64,000 nucleotides of DNA from positions 241,405 to 305,404 of the forward strand of contig NZ_KE387021.1 in NCBI RefSeq assembly GCF_000430025.1, read 5' to 3'. Of the stretch, positions 1 through 8,790 are shown in pieces. Made by a program: the position numbers and the translations under genes. The notes beneath the pieces were generated by a model. The model made no database searches. It saw only the letters and a program-made list of their open reading frames with translations, and was not told the origin of the DNA. The stretch is from Flavobacterium suncheonense GH29-5 = DSM 17707. Lineage in GTDB: Bacteria > Bacteroidota > Bacteroidia > Flavobacteriales > Flavobacteriaceae. Each line of letters begins with the position of its first letter. Position 1 is the first letter of the stretch.

Positions 1-1749
1 GGAACAATCGGAGATCCGCAGAATTATGGTTTAAACGGAAACATCAACTTAAGAAGTGAGCATTTCAATTTGTTTACAACAACCGGTTATACCAACAGTA
101 AAAGTCCCGGAAACTCCTTAACCGATACCGAATATCTAAACCGAACTACTGGCGAAACAACGAATTACATCAACGAAAGACGCAATAACGAAAGAGCTCG
201 TGAAGGGTACAATACCAATTTCGGATTAGAATGGTTTTTAGACAAAACCACCACTTGGACCAATGCCATTTCCATCCGTAAAAACAGCAGCAGTAATCCG
301 GACAATGTTTTGTATTATAATTTTGATGCCGATTACACACCTACTTTCATCCGAAACCGTTTTAACGATCAGTACGGTAAGAGTGTTGATTTTGAATACA
401 CTACCAATCTGACTAAAAAGTTCAAAAAAGACGGTCATAAACTGACATTCGATATTGCAATATCAGCAGACCGGGACAACAGCAAATCTACCATTACCGA
501 TTATGTTTTTGGTGACGAAGCCAATAAACTGATTGAAAGAACCACAAATAACGAAAAACAGCAAAGAAACCTTTTCCAGGCCGATTACGTGCTGCCAATT
601 GGAGAAAAAACCCAGTTTGAAGCCGGTTATCGCGGAAGTTTCACCAACCTTACCACTCCGTTTGCCATCGATTATTTAGACAACGACGGAAACTGGGTAA
701 ACAATGCGCAATACACCAATACCTTAGAATACCTTGAAAAGGTTAACGCTTTTTATACGCAATACGGATCAAAAATCAATAAGTTTTCCTATTTGCTTGG
801 GTTGCGATTTGAAGACACACACATCAACGTAAACCAATTAACCACAAACGATTACAATACAAAATCGTACAATAACTTTTTCCCAAGTGTGTTTTTAACG
901 TATGAGTTTTCGGAATCTTCAAGCGCAAGTATCAGTTACAGTAAGCGTATTAACCGTCCGAGAGGCCGTTTCTTAAATCCGTTCTCTAATTATTCAAGTA
1001 ACATTAACTTGTTCCAGGGAAATCCGGACATTAACCCGGCAAAAACCGATGCTTTCGATTTAGGCTACATGAAACGCTGGCCGAAACTAACGTTAAATAC
1101 TTCGACTTACCTGAACAGAACAACCGATGTTTACCAGTTTATCCGCAAGGAATCCGGTGATTTTGTAAATGGTGTACCTGTAATTGTAAGTACTCCAGTC
1201 AATTTAGCCACAGAATACCGTTTCGGATTTGAATTTACGTTAAATTATAATCCATACAAATGGTGGCGTATAAACGGTAATTTTAACTTCTTCCGCAATG
1301 AAACACAAGGTGATTATCAGTATATCAATTTTGAAGGTGATGAAATAACACAAAATTTAGACAATACGGCTTATTCCTGGTTTTCAAGAATTAATTCCAA
1401 AATCACATTACCATACGGAATCGACTGGCAAACTAACGCCACTTACAATGCACCTCAGAAAAATGCCCAGGGAACCAGTAAAGGTGTGATATCTGCCAAT
1501 GCTTCTTTAAGCAAGGATCTGTTTAAAGAAAAAGCTACGCTGGCTTTGAATGTAAGTGATATTTTCAACTCCAGAAAAAGAATCACCGAAACGAATTTAG
1601 CTAACGTACTAAACTCCTACAGCGAAATGCAATGGAGAGTAAGACAAATCAATCTTTCGTTCACCTATCGTTTCAACAAAAAGAAAACAGACAAAGAAAA
1701 ACAGCCGAAACGTGAAGAAAACGGCGGTGATGAATTCTTTGGCGGTTAA
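1..1749 (+). CDS. TonB-dependent outer-membrane receptor, C-terminal part (5' truncated by window)
   Basis: The reading frame is open from base 1, so the gene starts upstream; 582 codons are visible. The protein alternates short polar and aromatic strands typical of an outer-membrane beta-barrel of the Bacteroidota 'outer membrane beta-barrel' (OMP_b-brl_3) class. Examples are the segments FNLFTTTGY near its start and INLSFTYRFNKKK close to the C-terminus, followed by a lysine/glutamate-rich tail. The plug and carboxypeptidase-regulatory domains would lie upstream. The likely role is energised uptake of a large substrate across the outer membrane; the substrate cannot be read from this part. 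It ends just before a strong hairpin terminator. Confidence 0.8.
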   Translation, partial: GTIGDPQNYGLNGNINLRSEHFNLFTTTGYTNSKSPGNSLTDTEYLNRTTGETTNYINERRNNERAREGYNTNFGLEWFLDKTTTWTNAISIRKNSSSNPDNVLYYNFDADYTPTFIRNRFNDQYGKSVDFEYTTNLTKKFKKDGHKLTFDIAISADRDNSKSTITDYVFGDEANKLIERTTNNEKQQRNLFQADYVLPIGEKTQFEAGYRGSFTNLTTPFAIDYLDNDGNWVNNAQYTNTLEYLEKVNAFYTQYGSKINKFSYLLGLRFEDTHINVNQLTTNDYNTKSYNNFFPSVFLTYEFSESSSASISYSKRINRPRGRFLNPFSNYSSNINLFQGNPDINPAKTDAFDLGYMKRWPKLTLNTSTYLNRTTDVYQFIRKESGDFVNGVPVIVSTPVNLATEYRFGFEFTLNYNPYKWWRINGNFNFFRNETQGDYQYINFEGDEITQNLDNTAYSWFSRINSKITLPYGIDWQTNATYNAPQKNAQGTSKGVISANASLSKDLFKEKATLALNVSDIFNSRKRITETNLANVLNSYSEMQWRVRQINLSFTYRFNKKKTDKEKQPKREENGGDEFFGG

Positions 1750-1767
1750 TGATTAATTCATAATCAT

Positions 1768-1800
1768 AAAAAAAGTCCCGAAATTTCGGGACTTTTTTAT
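1768..1800. terminator. Bidirectional hairpin terminator
   Basis: The perfect palindrome AGTCCCGAAATTTCGGGACT at 1774-1793 is flanked by A-tracts on the left and T-tracts on the right. It can end both the receptor gene (plus) and the small membrane protein gene that stops at 1820 (minus). Confidence 0.85.
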
Positions 1801-1819
1801 TTTAAAAACTTACATAAAT

Positions 1820-1987
1820 TTATGCTTGTTTTGCAGCTTTTTCTGCTCTTCTCTCTTTGAATCTTTCCCAAAGAGCCCCGCCTACCCAGTAAAACACGAA
1901 GTTAACCAGAAAAAGCATCAGCCAGAATCCTGTTAAAAAGATTCCTAAGAAAAGTAAAAAGCCTAAATACTGTTGAAAATCAAACAT
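1820..1987 (-). CDS. Small membrane protein, 55 residues (2TM-type hypothetical)
   Basis: I translated this short frame by hand. It starts [15 protein letters not shown] and ends [10 protein letters not shown], with the stop at 1820-1822. It has a long hydrophobic stretch (about residues 8-38, one or two membrane passes) rich in Phe, Leu and Trp, then a strongly basic amphipathic tail ([16 protein letters not shown]). It lies between two plus-strand genes and shares a bidirectional terminator with the receptor. The pattern (aromatic core, positively charged cytoplasmic tail) looks like real coding sequence. Function is unknown. Confidence 0.65.
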   Translation of the reverse strand: MFDFQQYLGFLLFLGIFLTGFWLMLFLVNFVFYWVGGALWERFKERRAEKAAKQA

Positions 1988-2088
1988 GTTTTCCGGAATT
2001 TTTATGATTTCAGGCCAAATATACGCGATATTATCTGCTTCAGCAATACTTCTCTTAAATTTATTTTAACAGCCTTTCATAACCGTTG

Positions 2089-2117
2089 GATTATGCTTAA
2101 TTTTAAGCAACATAATC
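2089..2117 (+). promoter_or_regulatory. Bulged hairpin directly upstream of fumC
   Basis: GCTTAA (2095-2100), a TT loop and TTAAGC (2103-2108) form a perfect inner stem. GATTAT (2089-2094) and ATAATC (2112-2117) extend it past a three-base AAC bulge. It ends eight bases before the fumC ATG, so it could be an operator or an mRNA leader hairpin. Confidence 0.4.
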
Positions 2118-2125
2118 TGAATAAT

Positions 2126-3508
2126 ATGGAATTCCGCATCGAAAAAGATACCATGGGCGAGGTAAAAGTGCCCGCCGATAAGTATTGGGGCGCTCAAACC
2201 GAACGTTCCCGAAACAACTTTAAAATAGGCGAACCGGCCTCAATGCCGAAAGAGATTATTGAAGCTTTTGCCTATCTCAAAAAAGCCGCAGCCTACACCA
2301 ACGCAGACTTGAAAGTTTTACCTGCTGAAAAACGGGATGCCATTGCGGCCGTATGTGACGAAATCCTTGCCGGAAAACTAAACGACGAATTTCCGTTGGT
2401 TATCTGGCAAACTGGTTCGGGAACGCAGAGCAATATGAATGTGAACGAAGTAATTGCCAAACGCGCACAGGTTTTGGCCGGCAGAAAAATTGGAGAAGAA
2501 CCGTTTATCAAAGCGAATGACGATGTGAACAAATCGCAATCGTCCAACGATACCTTCCCTACTGCGATGCATATTGCGGCTTATAAAATGATAATCGAAA
2601 CTACTATTCCGGGCATTGAACAACTGCGGGATACCCTTCAAATCAAATCGGAAGCTTTTACTAATGTGGTGAAAATCGGAAGAACGCATCTGATGGACGC
2701 TACGCCGCTTACGCTAGGTCAGGAAATTTCAGGCTACGTCGCACAATTGAATCACGGACTGAAAGCCTTGAAAAACACCTTACCGCATTTGTCTGAGCTG
2801 GCATTAGGCGGAACGGCCGTAGGAACTGGTTTAAACACACCAAAAGGTTACGATGTAAAAGTGGCGGAATACATTACAAAATTCACCAATCTCCCTTTTA
2901 AAACAGCTCACAATAAGTTTGAAGCCCTGGCTGCGCATGATACCATGGTGGAAACTCACGGCGCTTTAAAACAATTAGCCGTTTCCTTAAACAAAATTGC
3001 CAATGATATTAGGATGATGGCATCCGGACCACGAAGCGGCATTGGTGAAATCTTTATTCCGGAAAATGAACCGGGTTCGTCGATTATGCCGGGAAAAGTA
3101 AATCCTACGCAATGTGAAGCCTTGACGATGGTTTGCGCTCAGGTGATGGGCAATGATGTTGCTATTACCGTCGGTGCCACACAAGGTCATTACGAACTGA
3201 ATGTTTTCAAACCGCTGATTGCTGCTAACTTTTTACAATCCGCAAGATTATTGGGTGATGCCTGTGTTTCGTTTGATGAGCATTGTGCCCAAGGAATTGA
3301 GCCGAATTACAAGAGAATCAAAGAATTAGTGGATAATTCCCTGATGCTGGTTACCGCTTTAAACACCAAAATCGGGTATTATAAAGCAGCTGAAATTGCA
3401 CAAACCGCCCATAGAAACGGTACGACCTTAAAAGAAGAAGCCGTTCGTTTAGGTTATGTTTCTGCAGAAGATTTCGATGCCTGGGTAAAACCGGAAGACA
3501 TGGTTTAG
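2126..3508 (+). CDS. fumC: Class II fumarate hydratase
   Basis: This TCA-cycle enzyme interconverts fumarate and L-malate in the cytoplasm as a homotetramer without an iron-sulfur cluster. The frame contains the fumarase/aspartase superfamily signature [11 protein letters not shown] near residue 320, plus [12 protein letters not shown] and [10 protein letters not shown] substrate-site segments. I chose ATG 2126 ([13 protein letters not shown]), which gives 460 residues, the usual length. An upstream in-frame ATG at 1973 would add 51 residues unlike any fumarase and would run through the likely promoter. It overlaps the convergent DUF1003 gene by four bases. Confidence 0.95.
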   Translation: MEFRIEKDTMGEVKVPADKYWGAQTERSRNNFKIGEPASMPKEIIEAFAYLKKAAAYTNADLKVLPAEKRDAIAAVCDEILAGKLNDEFPLVIWQTGSGTQSNMNVNEVIAKRAQVLAGRKIGEEPFIKANDDVNKSQSSNDTFPTAMHIAAYKMIIETTIPGIEQLRDTLQIKSEAFTNVVKIGRTHLMDATPLTLGQEISGYVAQLNHGLKALKNTLPHLSELALGGTAVGTGLNTPKGYDVKVAEYITKFTNLPFKTAHNKFEALAAHDTMVETHGALKQLAVSLNKIANDIRMMASGPRSGIGEIFIPENEPGSSIMPGKVNPTQCEALTMVCAQVMGNDVAITVGATQGHYELNVFKPLIAANFLQSARLLGDACVSFDEHCAQGIEPNYKRIKELVDNSLMLVTALNTKIGYYKAAEIAQTAHRNGTTLKEEAVRLGYVSAEDFDAWVKPEDMV

Positions 3509-4203
3509 CCTTTCTTTTCGATTTTGCTGATGATGTCGTTCATCATATCAATCTGTACTTTCTGCAATTCGATTAACGACTGTTCCTGATGCATAATCAA
3601 ATGGTCGATTTTCTCGTGCAACATTCTGATTTCCAGTTCTGATTTCAAATTCACCATGTAATCGTTTTTGGAACGTTTGCGGTCTTTTTCTTCCTGACGG
3701 TTCTGACTCATCATGATTACCGGAGCCTGTAAAGCCGCAATGCAGGATAGAATCAGATTCAGAAGAATAAAAGGATACGGATCAAAACCTTTGTTGAGCA
3801 ATACAAAAACATTTACCAAAATCCATAATGCCAGGAAAATGACAAAGGAGATGATAAACGTCCAGCTTCCGCCGAATTCGGCCACTTTATCGGCAATTTT
3901 CTGACCGAAGGTATAATCCGCGGTCTCATCTTCCAACTGTGTGAGAACGGACTGCTTGTCTTTTAACGATTTGATGACGGTTTTCTCCAGTTCATTCAGT
4001 TCCCGGGTTTCTTTCAGTAAAAATGTTGAAATATATTTTTCCCGGAAGTAATTCAGTTCACTGATAGACAAAACGCTGTCTAAATTAAAATCCGGATATT
4101 CGCCTTTAATACAGTCAAAAATCGCTTTTCGGATCATTTTGGCGTATACACAATCGGCCATCGGGAATTCCTGTCCTGAAATATCACTAACAAATGTCTT
4201 CAT
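3505..4203 (-). CDS. DUF1003 family membrane protein
   Basis: This 232-residue protein has two closely spaced membrane helices (about residues 112-160) preceded by [15 protein letters not shown] and followed by [12 protein letters not shown], the conserved core of DUF1003 proteins. After it comes a predicted coiled coil that runs to the C-terminus. The N-terminal half holds a Cys-containing segment and an acidic helix. It lies 12 bases downstream of the corA-like gene on the same strand, suggesting an operon and a possible link to ion transport. Biochemical function is not established for the family. Confidence 0.85.
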   Translation of the reverse strand: MKTFVSDISGQEFPMADCVYAKMIRKAIFDCIKGEYPDFNLDSVLSISELNYFREKYISTFLLKETRELNELEKTVIKSLKDKQSVLTQLEDETADYTFGQKIADKVAEFGGSWTFIISFVIFLALWILVNVFVLLNKGFDPYPFILLNLILSCIAALQAPVIMMSQNRQEEKDRKRSKNDYMVNLKSELEIRMLHEKIDHLIMHQEQSLIELQKVQIDMMNDIISKIEKKG

Positions 4204-4215
4204 TGTACCGTCGGT

Positions 4216-5316
4216 TTAAAACCATTTTTTCATTTTAAAATAGCCCAGCATGCCCAAAACGAGTACGAACATCAGGCCTAAAATCAGGAAATATCCGTTT
4301 TCCCATCGAAGTTCCGGCATATTGTCGAAATTCATACCATAAACGCCAACAATAAACGTTAACGGAATAAACAATACCGATACCACCGTAAGCGTTTTCA
4401 TAATTTCGTTCATCCGCTGGCTTTGTGCCGAGAAGTGAAAATGGGAAGCGCTGTCAAGGGAATTCAAATCATAATCAATTTGTTCCAAAAGCTCTAAACA
4501 TTTCTGATGCAAACGGGCGAAAAAGGTATAATTTGATGTTTCGATACCGTCATATTCATTATCGTCCTGGAAGCTTTTCAGACTGAATAAAGCATCCCGT
4601 AACGGAATAATCGCCCGCTTCAGATAATTCAGATTTTCACGATTATTCTCAATCCGGATTAAAACGTCCTGACGATGATTGGTCTTGGCTTCCACCATTA
4701 ACGCTTCTATCCTGTCTTCATAATTTTCGATAGTAATGTAGAAGTTTTCCATGACGGCATCCAGCATCAGATACAACAGATAATCGTTTTTCTTTTTGCA
4801 GACAATGCCGCTGTTCGTTCGGATACGCTCCCGGATATGACTGAAAAAATCACTCTTTTTCTCCTGAAACGACACCAGCAAATTATCCTTAAGAATAAAA
4901 CTAATCTGTTCCACCCGTATATTGTTCAGGTCTTCTCCCGGCAGAATCGACTTGATATTAAAGAACAGCATATCGTGCAGTTCTTCCATTTTGGTACGGC
5001 GGGTGGTGTTTAAAATATCACCAATGATATACGGTTCAACTTCGAGTAAATCACCTACATTTTTAACAAGTTCGACATCGTGCAAACCGTGAACATTTAA
5101 CCACTTAACATCATTTACCTGACTTTTGTCTTTAAGTTCGCTTTCTATTTTATTTAACGAAACATTTTTGTATTCTTCAAAGTGGGTTTCATTGTAAACG
5201 AACAGTTGCATTTCTACCGCTTCGGTTTTATGGATGCCGGTATACTCGTAAAAATTAGGGTTGACTTTGCGTCCTTTTTTGTATTTAATCTTTCTCAAAA
5301 CCGAATAATTTGTCAT
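4216..5316 (-). CDS. corA: CorA-family magnesium/cobalt transporter
   Basis: The 366-residue protein ends in two transmembrane helices, with the CorA signature YGMNFDNMPE in the loop between them. The large N-terminal cytoplasmic domain is alpha/beta and then helical, as in CorA pentamers, where it gates the pore in response to Mg2+. It mediates inner-membrane Mg2+ (possibly Co2+ or Ni2+) influx. The charged C-terminal KMKKWF tail is also typical. It is first in a two-gene minus-strand unit with DUF1003 and diverges from hutI across 52 bases. The gene symbol is by family; the exact ion is inferred. Confidence 0.9.
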   Translation of the reverse strand: MTNYSVLRKIKYKKGRKVNPNFYEYTGIHKTEAVEMQLFVYNETHFEEYKNVSLNKIESELKDKSQVNDVKWLNVHGLHDVELVKNVGDLLEVEPYIIGDILNTTRRTKMEELHDMLFFNIKSILPGEDLNNIRVEQISFILKDNLLVSFQEKKSDFFSHIRERIRTNSGIVCKKKNDYLLYLMLDAVMENFYITIENYEDRIEALMVEAKTNHRQDVLIRIENNRENLNYLKRAIIPLRDALFSLKSFQDDNEYDGIETSNYTFFARLHQKCLELLEQIDYDLNSLDSASHFHFSAQSQRMNEIMKTLTVVSVLFIPLTFIVGVYGMNFDNMPELRWENGYFLILGLMFVLVLGMLGYFKMKKWF

Positions 5317-5368
5317 AAAGATAGGAGTTTTTGAAATTCCATTTTACTTTTACGGAAAATTTCAGCTG

Positions 5369-6604
5369 ATGAAAATTCTAATCAAAAACATAAAAGAACT
5401 ATTACAGGTTCGCGAAGAAAATATCGATAAAGTTTCCGGTGCCGAAATGGCTGTTTTACCCAAAATTGACAATGCTTTTTTAATTCTTGAAAATAATGTC
5501 ATTGCCGATTTCGGAACAATGAGCAACTGCCCGGACGGGAACTTTGATAAAATAATCGATGCTACAGGAAGAGCCGTTTTGCCAACATGGGTTGACAGTC
5601 ATACGCATATCGTCTACGCCGGAAACCGCGTTCAGGAGTTTGTAGACCGCATTAACGGATTGAGCTATGAAGAAATTGCCAATCGCGGCGGCGGCATCCT
5701 GAATTCGGCCAAAAAACTGAATGAAACCTCTGAAGAGGAAATCTACAACCAGTCGAAAGCGCGTTTAAAGGAAGTCATGACGCAAGGAACCGGTGCCGTG
5801 GAGATTAAATCCGGTTATGGTTTAACGGTGGAAGGCGAATTGAAGATGTTGCGCGTAATCAGAAAACTGGCGGAAAATTATCCGGTAAAAATTAAGGCTA
5901 CTTTTTTAGGAGCTCACGCATTTCCGACGGAATACAAAGAAGACCATTCCGCTTATATTGATTTGATTATCAACGAAATGTTACCAAAAATCGCTGCGGA
6001 AAATTTAGCCGACTATGTGGATGCTTTTCTCGAAACCGGTTATTTCTCCGTAGAAGAAACCGAACGCATTATGGAATCCGGGAAGCAATACGGCTTGACG
6101 CCGAAAATCCACGTCAATCAGTTTACGGCTATCAATGGGATTGAAGCCTGTGTGAAACACGGTGCGCTTTCGGTAGATCATCTGGAAATTGTAACCGATG
6201 AGGATATCGAAGTTTTAAAAGGAAGCGTAACCATGCCGGTTGCTTTACCGAGTTGTTCGTATTTCATCAGCATTCCTTATACGCCGGCCCGTAAAATGAT
6301 TTCGGCTGGATTACCTTTAGCCTTAGCTACTGATTTTAACCCGGGAACGACGCCGTCGGGAAATATGAATTTTGTAGTGGCAACAGCCTGCATCAAAATG
6401 AAAATGACTCCGGAAGAAGCTATCAATGCGGCTACGATTAACGGTGCTTATGCCATGGGAATTTCGGATACTCACGGCAGTATTACCAGAGGAAAATCAG
6501 CTAGTGTGATCATTACCAAACCACTTACCTCCTATTATCAGTTGCCGTATGCTTTCGGAAGTAATCTGATTGAACAGGTTATTGTTAACGGAAAATTGAT
6601 TTAA
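5369..6604 (+). CDS. hutI: Imidazolonepropionase
   Basis: It hydrolyses 4-imidazolone-5-propanoate to N-formimino-L-glutamate, the third step of histidine degradation. The 411-residue amidohydrolase shows the metal-binding DSHTHIVYAGNR motif near residue 77, the ring-hydrolase segment AVEIKSGYGL, the HVNQF and DHLE metal ligands, and ATDFNPGTTPSGNM near residue 320, all diagnostic of HutI. Length matches the family. hutG lies 1.1 kb downstream on the same strand, separated by one minus-strand gene. No hutH or hutU is present in this window. Confidence 0.95.
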   Translation: MKILIKNIKELLQVREENIDKVSGAEMAVLPKIDNAFLILENNVIADFGTMSNCPDGNFDKIIDATGRAVLPTWVDSHTHIVYAGNRVQEFVDRINGLSYEEIANRGGGILNSAKKLNETSEEEIYNQSKARLKEVMTQGTGAVEIKSGYGLTVEGELKMLRVIRKLAENYPVKIKATFLGAHAFPTEYKEDHSAYIDLIINEMLPKIAAENLADYVDAFLETGYFSVEETERIMESGKQYGLTPKIHVNQFTAINGIEACVKHGALSVDHLEIVTDEDIEVLKGSVTMPVALPSCSYFISIPYTPARKMISAGLPLALATDFNPGTTPSGNMNFVVATACIKMKMTPEEAINAATINGAYAMGISDTHGSITRGKSASVIITKPLTSYYQLPYAFGSNLIEQVIVNGKLI

Positions 6605-6663
6605 AAATAATTAACCGCAGATTCGCAGATTGTTACAATTAGTAATCTGTTACTATAAATCAA

Positions 6664-6694
6664 TAAAAAAGGCTGTCATTTCTGGCAGCCTTTA
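6664..6694 (-). terminator. Terminator of the coiled-coil protein gene
   Basis: The arms AAAGGCTGTCA (6668-6678) and TGGCAGCCTTT (6683-6693) pair with one mismatch. On the minus strand the stem is followed by a T-run. On the plus strand the tail is weaker, but it may also serve hutI. Confidence 0.75.
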
Positions 6695-6713
6695 CTTTTA
6701 TATTAAGAGTAGA

Positions 6714-7589
6714 TTATCTTAAAGTGAATGACGTTTTGGAAACCAATTCGCCTTTATCGAAGATGTTTACGAAGTATGAACCGCCTTCAATGTCTTTAAC
6801 CGGTAAATCCTGCTCTACTTTAACCGTTTTGTTTTCGTATTTCACGGTTTTAGTAAAACTGTAGGTTAACGATTTATCGCCGAAAATTTCGGTTTTCTTG
6901 TCGCCTAACACATTGTTTTTGGAATCGATTACCTGAACGTAATAGGTTTTATCACCGGATTTTGCAATTTGGTTTTCCGCAATCATGAAACTGATTTTCA
7001 ACACATCGGCACGTGAAGCTTTGTCAGTGTCAATTTGTTTTCCGGAACTTCTTTGTTTAACGGCTGTGGTTTGTAAGTTTAGTACAGAAAGTTTAGAACC
7101 TTTTTCAACTGTTTTCGCTAATTCATCGTTTTTAGCTACTAATGTATCTCTCACTTTTCGAGTATCTTCTAACACTACCTGTGTACTGTCACGCTGATTG
7201 GTTAACACCACGTTTTGTTTTTTCAGCGCGTCATTTTCTTTCATTAAATTATCCATTTCGCGTTTTAAACGCAGGTAATCGTTTTTGAATTTTGCCATTG
7301 CTGCAGCATCGCCTTTAGATTTTTCCAACTCAGCCTGAAGTTGTACTAATTTCTCTCTTTCTACAGAAAGTTCATCCGATAACGACGTATTTTCGGCAAT
7401 TGCTTCATCATATTTTGCAATTGAGGCTTGTAATTCTTCGCTCAGCTTTTCTTTGTCTGACATCAATTTATTTTCAGAGGTTTGATTATCAGTACTCATT
7501 TTGTACATATATCCCAAACTCCCTAATAACAATAATGCGAGAACAACAACAACAGCTTTTAAACTTGAATTACTTTTTTGGTTTTCCAT
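6714..7589 (-). CDS. Membrane-anchored coiled-coil protein, hypothetical
   Basis: The 291-residue protein has a short polar N-terminus, one membrane helix (LKAVVVVLALLLLGSLGYMY, about residues 10-30), then a long heptad-rich coiled coil (about 35-160) and a C-terminal beta-rich domain (about 190-291). I chose ATG 7589 (MENQKSNSS) over an in-frame TTG six codons upstream, because the TTG falls inside an exact TAnnTTTG -7 promoter element. Topology suggests a periplasmic C-terminal domain. It is a common flavobacterial architecture of unknown function. It sits between hutI and hutG on the opposite strand, with no obvious role in histidine use. Confidence 0.75.
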   Translation of the reverse strand: MENQKSNSSLKAVVVVLALLLLGSLGYMYKMSTDNQTSENKLMSDKEKLSEELQASIAKYDEAIAENTSLSDELSVEREKLVQLQAELEKSKGDAAAMAKFKNDYLRLKREMDNLMKENDALKKQNVVLTNQRDSTQVVLEDTRKVRDTLVAKNDELAKTVEKGSKLSVLNLQTTAVKQRSSGKQIDTDKASRADVLKISFMIAENQIAKSGDKTYYVQVIDSKNNVLGDKKTEIFGDKSLTYSFTKTVKYENKTVKVEQDLPVKDIEGGSYFVNIFDKGELVSKTSFTLR

Positions 7590-7604
7590 AATAATAGTTT
7601 TTTT

Positions 7605-7612
7605 CAAATATA
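7605..7612 (-). promoter_or_regulatory. -7 promoter element (TATATTTG) of the coiled-coil gene
   Basis: CAAATATA on the plus strand reads TATATTTG on the minus strand, an exact match to the Bacteroidota -7 consensus TAnnTTTG. It lies about 16 bases before the chosen ATG. No clean -33 TTG is visible. Confidence 0.55.
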
Positions 7613-7664
7613 ATTTTTTTTCATTTAAACCTAAAATAGTAAACGAAGATTTTACGAAAAATAG

Positions 7665-7672
7665 TATTTTTG
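7665..7672 (+). promoter_or_regulatory. -7 promoter element (TATTTTTG) of hutG
   Basis: An exact TAnnTTTG match lies 23 bases before the hutG ATG and diverges from the element at 7605. The upstream half of the promoter is not clear. Confidence 0.5.
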
Positions 7673-7695
7673 AGAGTCTATTTTTTTGACTTTTT

Positions 7696-8727
7696 ATGGA
7701 GAAACTTATTCGCTTTACCTTAAGTGATTTAGCAAAAATAACCAGTCACCGCAGCGGTGAAATTAAATTTGGGGAACGCATACAAACCGTGCCGAAAGAG
7801 ATGGATACGCTCGAGTTTCTGGAAGCCAGTGATGCCGAATTTGTTCTTTTAGGCATTCCGGAAGACATTGGTGTACGGGCCAATCTGGGAAGACCCGGTA
7901 CCGCCTCTGCCTGGGAAAGCACACTGAAAAGCATTGTAAACATTCAGCACAATCGTTTCTGTAAAGGCGGAAAACTTATCATTTTGGGGCAAATTGATGT
8001 GACCGAAGAAATGGAGTTCCTGCAGGAACTAAACCCCAACGACAAAAACGACCGAAAGGTGTTCTATAAACAGGTAGAAAAGATTGACAAAGAAGTATCG
8101 CATATTGTCTGCCAGATTATTAAAAAGGGTAAAACGCCTATTGTAATTGGCGGCGGACATAATAATGCTTACGGTAATATTAAAGGTTTGGCCTTAGCAA
8201 AAGGAAAACCGGTAAACGCCATTAACTTTGATGCCCATACGGATTTTCGTCCACTGGAAGGCCGTCACAGCGGCAACGGATTTTCGTATGCCTACGAAGA
8301 GGGCTTTCTGAAGAAGTATTTTATTTTTGGTTTGCATGAAAACTATACTTCCAAAAGTATACTGGAAACCATCAAAAAGACAGAGGATAAAGTAAAATTC
8401 AATACCTACGAGCAAATCGCCGTTCGCGGGGAAAAAGATTTTAAGGAGGAAATGGTACAGGCCGAAAAACACATTACCACCGATGCTTTCGGAATAGAAA
8501 TCGATTTGGATGCCATACCGAACATTCCAAGCAGTGCGATGACTTACAGCGGATTCTCTGCCGAACAACTGCGTCAGTTCCTGCACTATTTCGGGAAACA
8601 TAAAAACGCTTCTTATCTTCATATTTGTGAAGGTGCTCCCGATTTGGCTTTCGAAAAAAACAATCATTTAATCGGGAAATTTATTGCTTATCTGATTACG
8701 GATTTCATCAAAGCTAAAACGGCGTAA
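7696..8727 (+). CDS. hutG: Formimidoylglutamase (arginase/ureohydrolase family)
   Basis: It hydrolyses N-formimino-L-glutamate to glutamate and formamide, the last step of one histidine-degradation route. The 343-residue protein carries the ureohydrolase manganese motifs: GGGHNNAYGN near residue 153, NFDAHTDFRP near 177, and IDLDAIPNIP near 269. These supply the His and Asp ligands of the dinuclear site. The nearby hutI on the same strand supports the histidine role over arginase or agmatinase. The assignment to formimidoylglutamase rather than another ureohydrolase rests on that context and on general similarity. Confidence 0.88.
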   Translation: MEKLIRFTLSDLAKITSHRSGEIKFGERIQTVPKEMDTLEFLEASDAEFVLLGIPEDIGVRANLGRPGTASAWESTLKSIVNIQHNRFCKGGKLIILGQIDVTEEMEFLQELNPNDKNDRKVFYKQVEKIDKEVSHIVCQIIKKGKTPIVIGGGHNNAYGNIKGLALAKGKPVNAINFDAHTDFRPLEGRHSGNGFSYAYEEGFLKKYFIFGLHENYTSKSILETIKKTEDKVKFNTYEQIAVRGEKDFKEEMVQAEKHITTDAFGIEIDLDAIPNIPSSAMTYSGFSAEQLRQFLHYFGKHKNASYLHICEGAPDLAFEKNNHLIGKFIAYLITDFIKAKTA

Positions 8728-8749
8728 AACCCATATCAATATTTTAAAC

Positions 8750-8757
8750 TACTTTTG
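8750..8757 (+). promoter_or_regulatory. -7 promoter element (TACTTTTG) of the DEAD-box helicase gene
   Basis: An exact TAnnTTTG element lies 33 bases before ATG 8791. It covers the in-frame TTG at 8755, which argues against that codon as a start. Confidence 0.55.
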
Positions 8758-8790
8758 CAAACGATAGCAACTAACCGCTGTCGTTTTTTT

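Noticed and set aside
1973..2125. 51-residue N-terminal extension of fumarase
   Set aside because: It is unlike the family and covers the upstream regulatory region; ATG 2126 gives the usual length.
8194..8667. 157-codon minus-strand frame
   Set aside because: It is antisense to hutG, whose motifs are intact.
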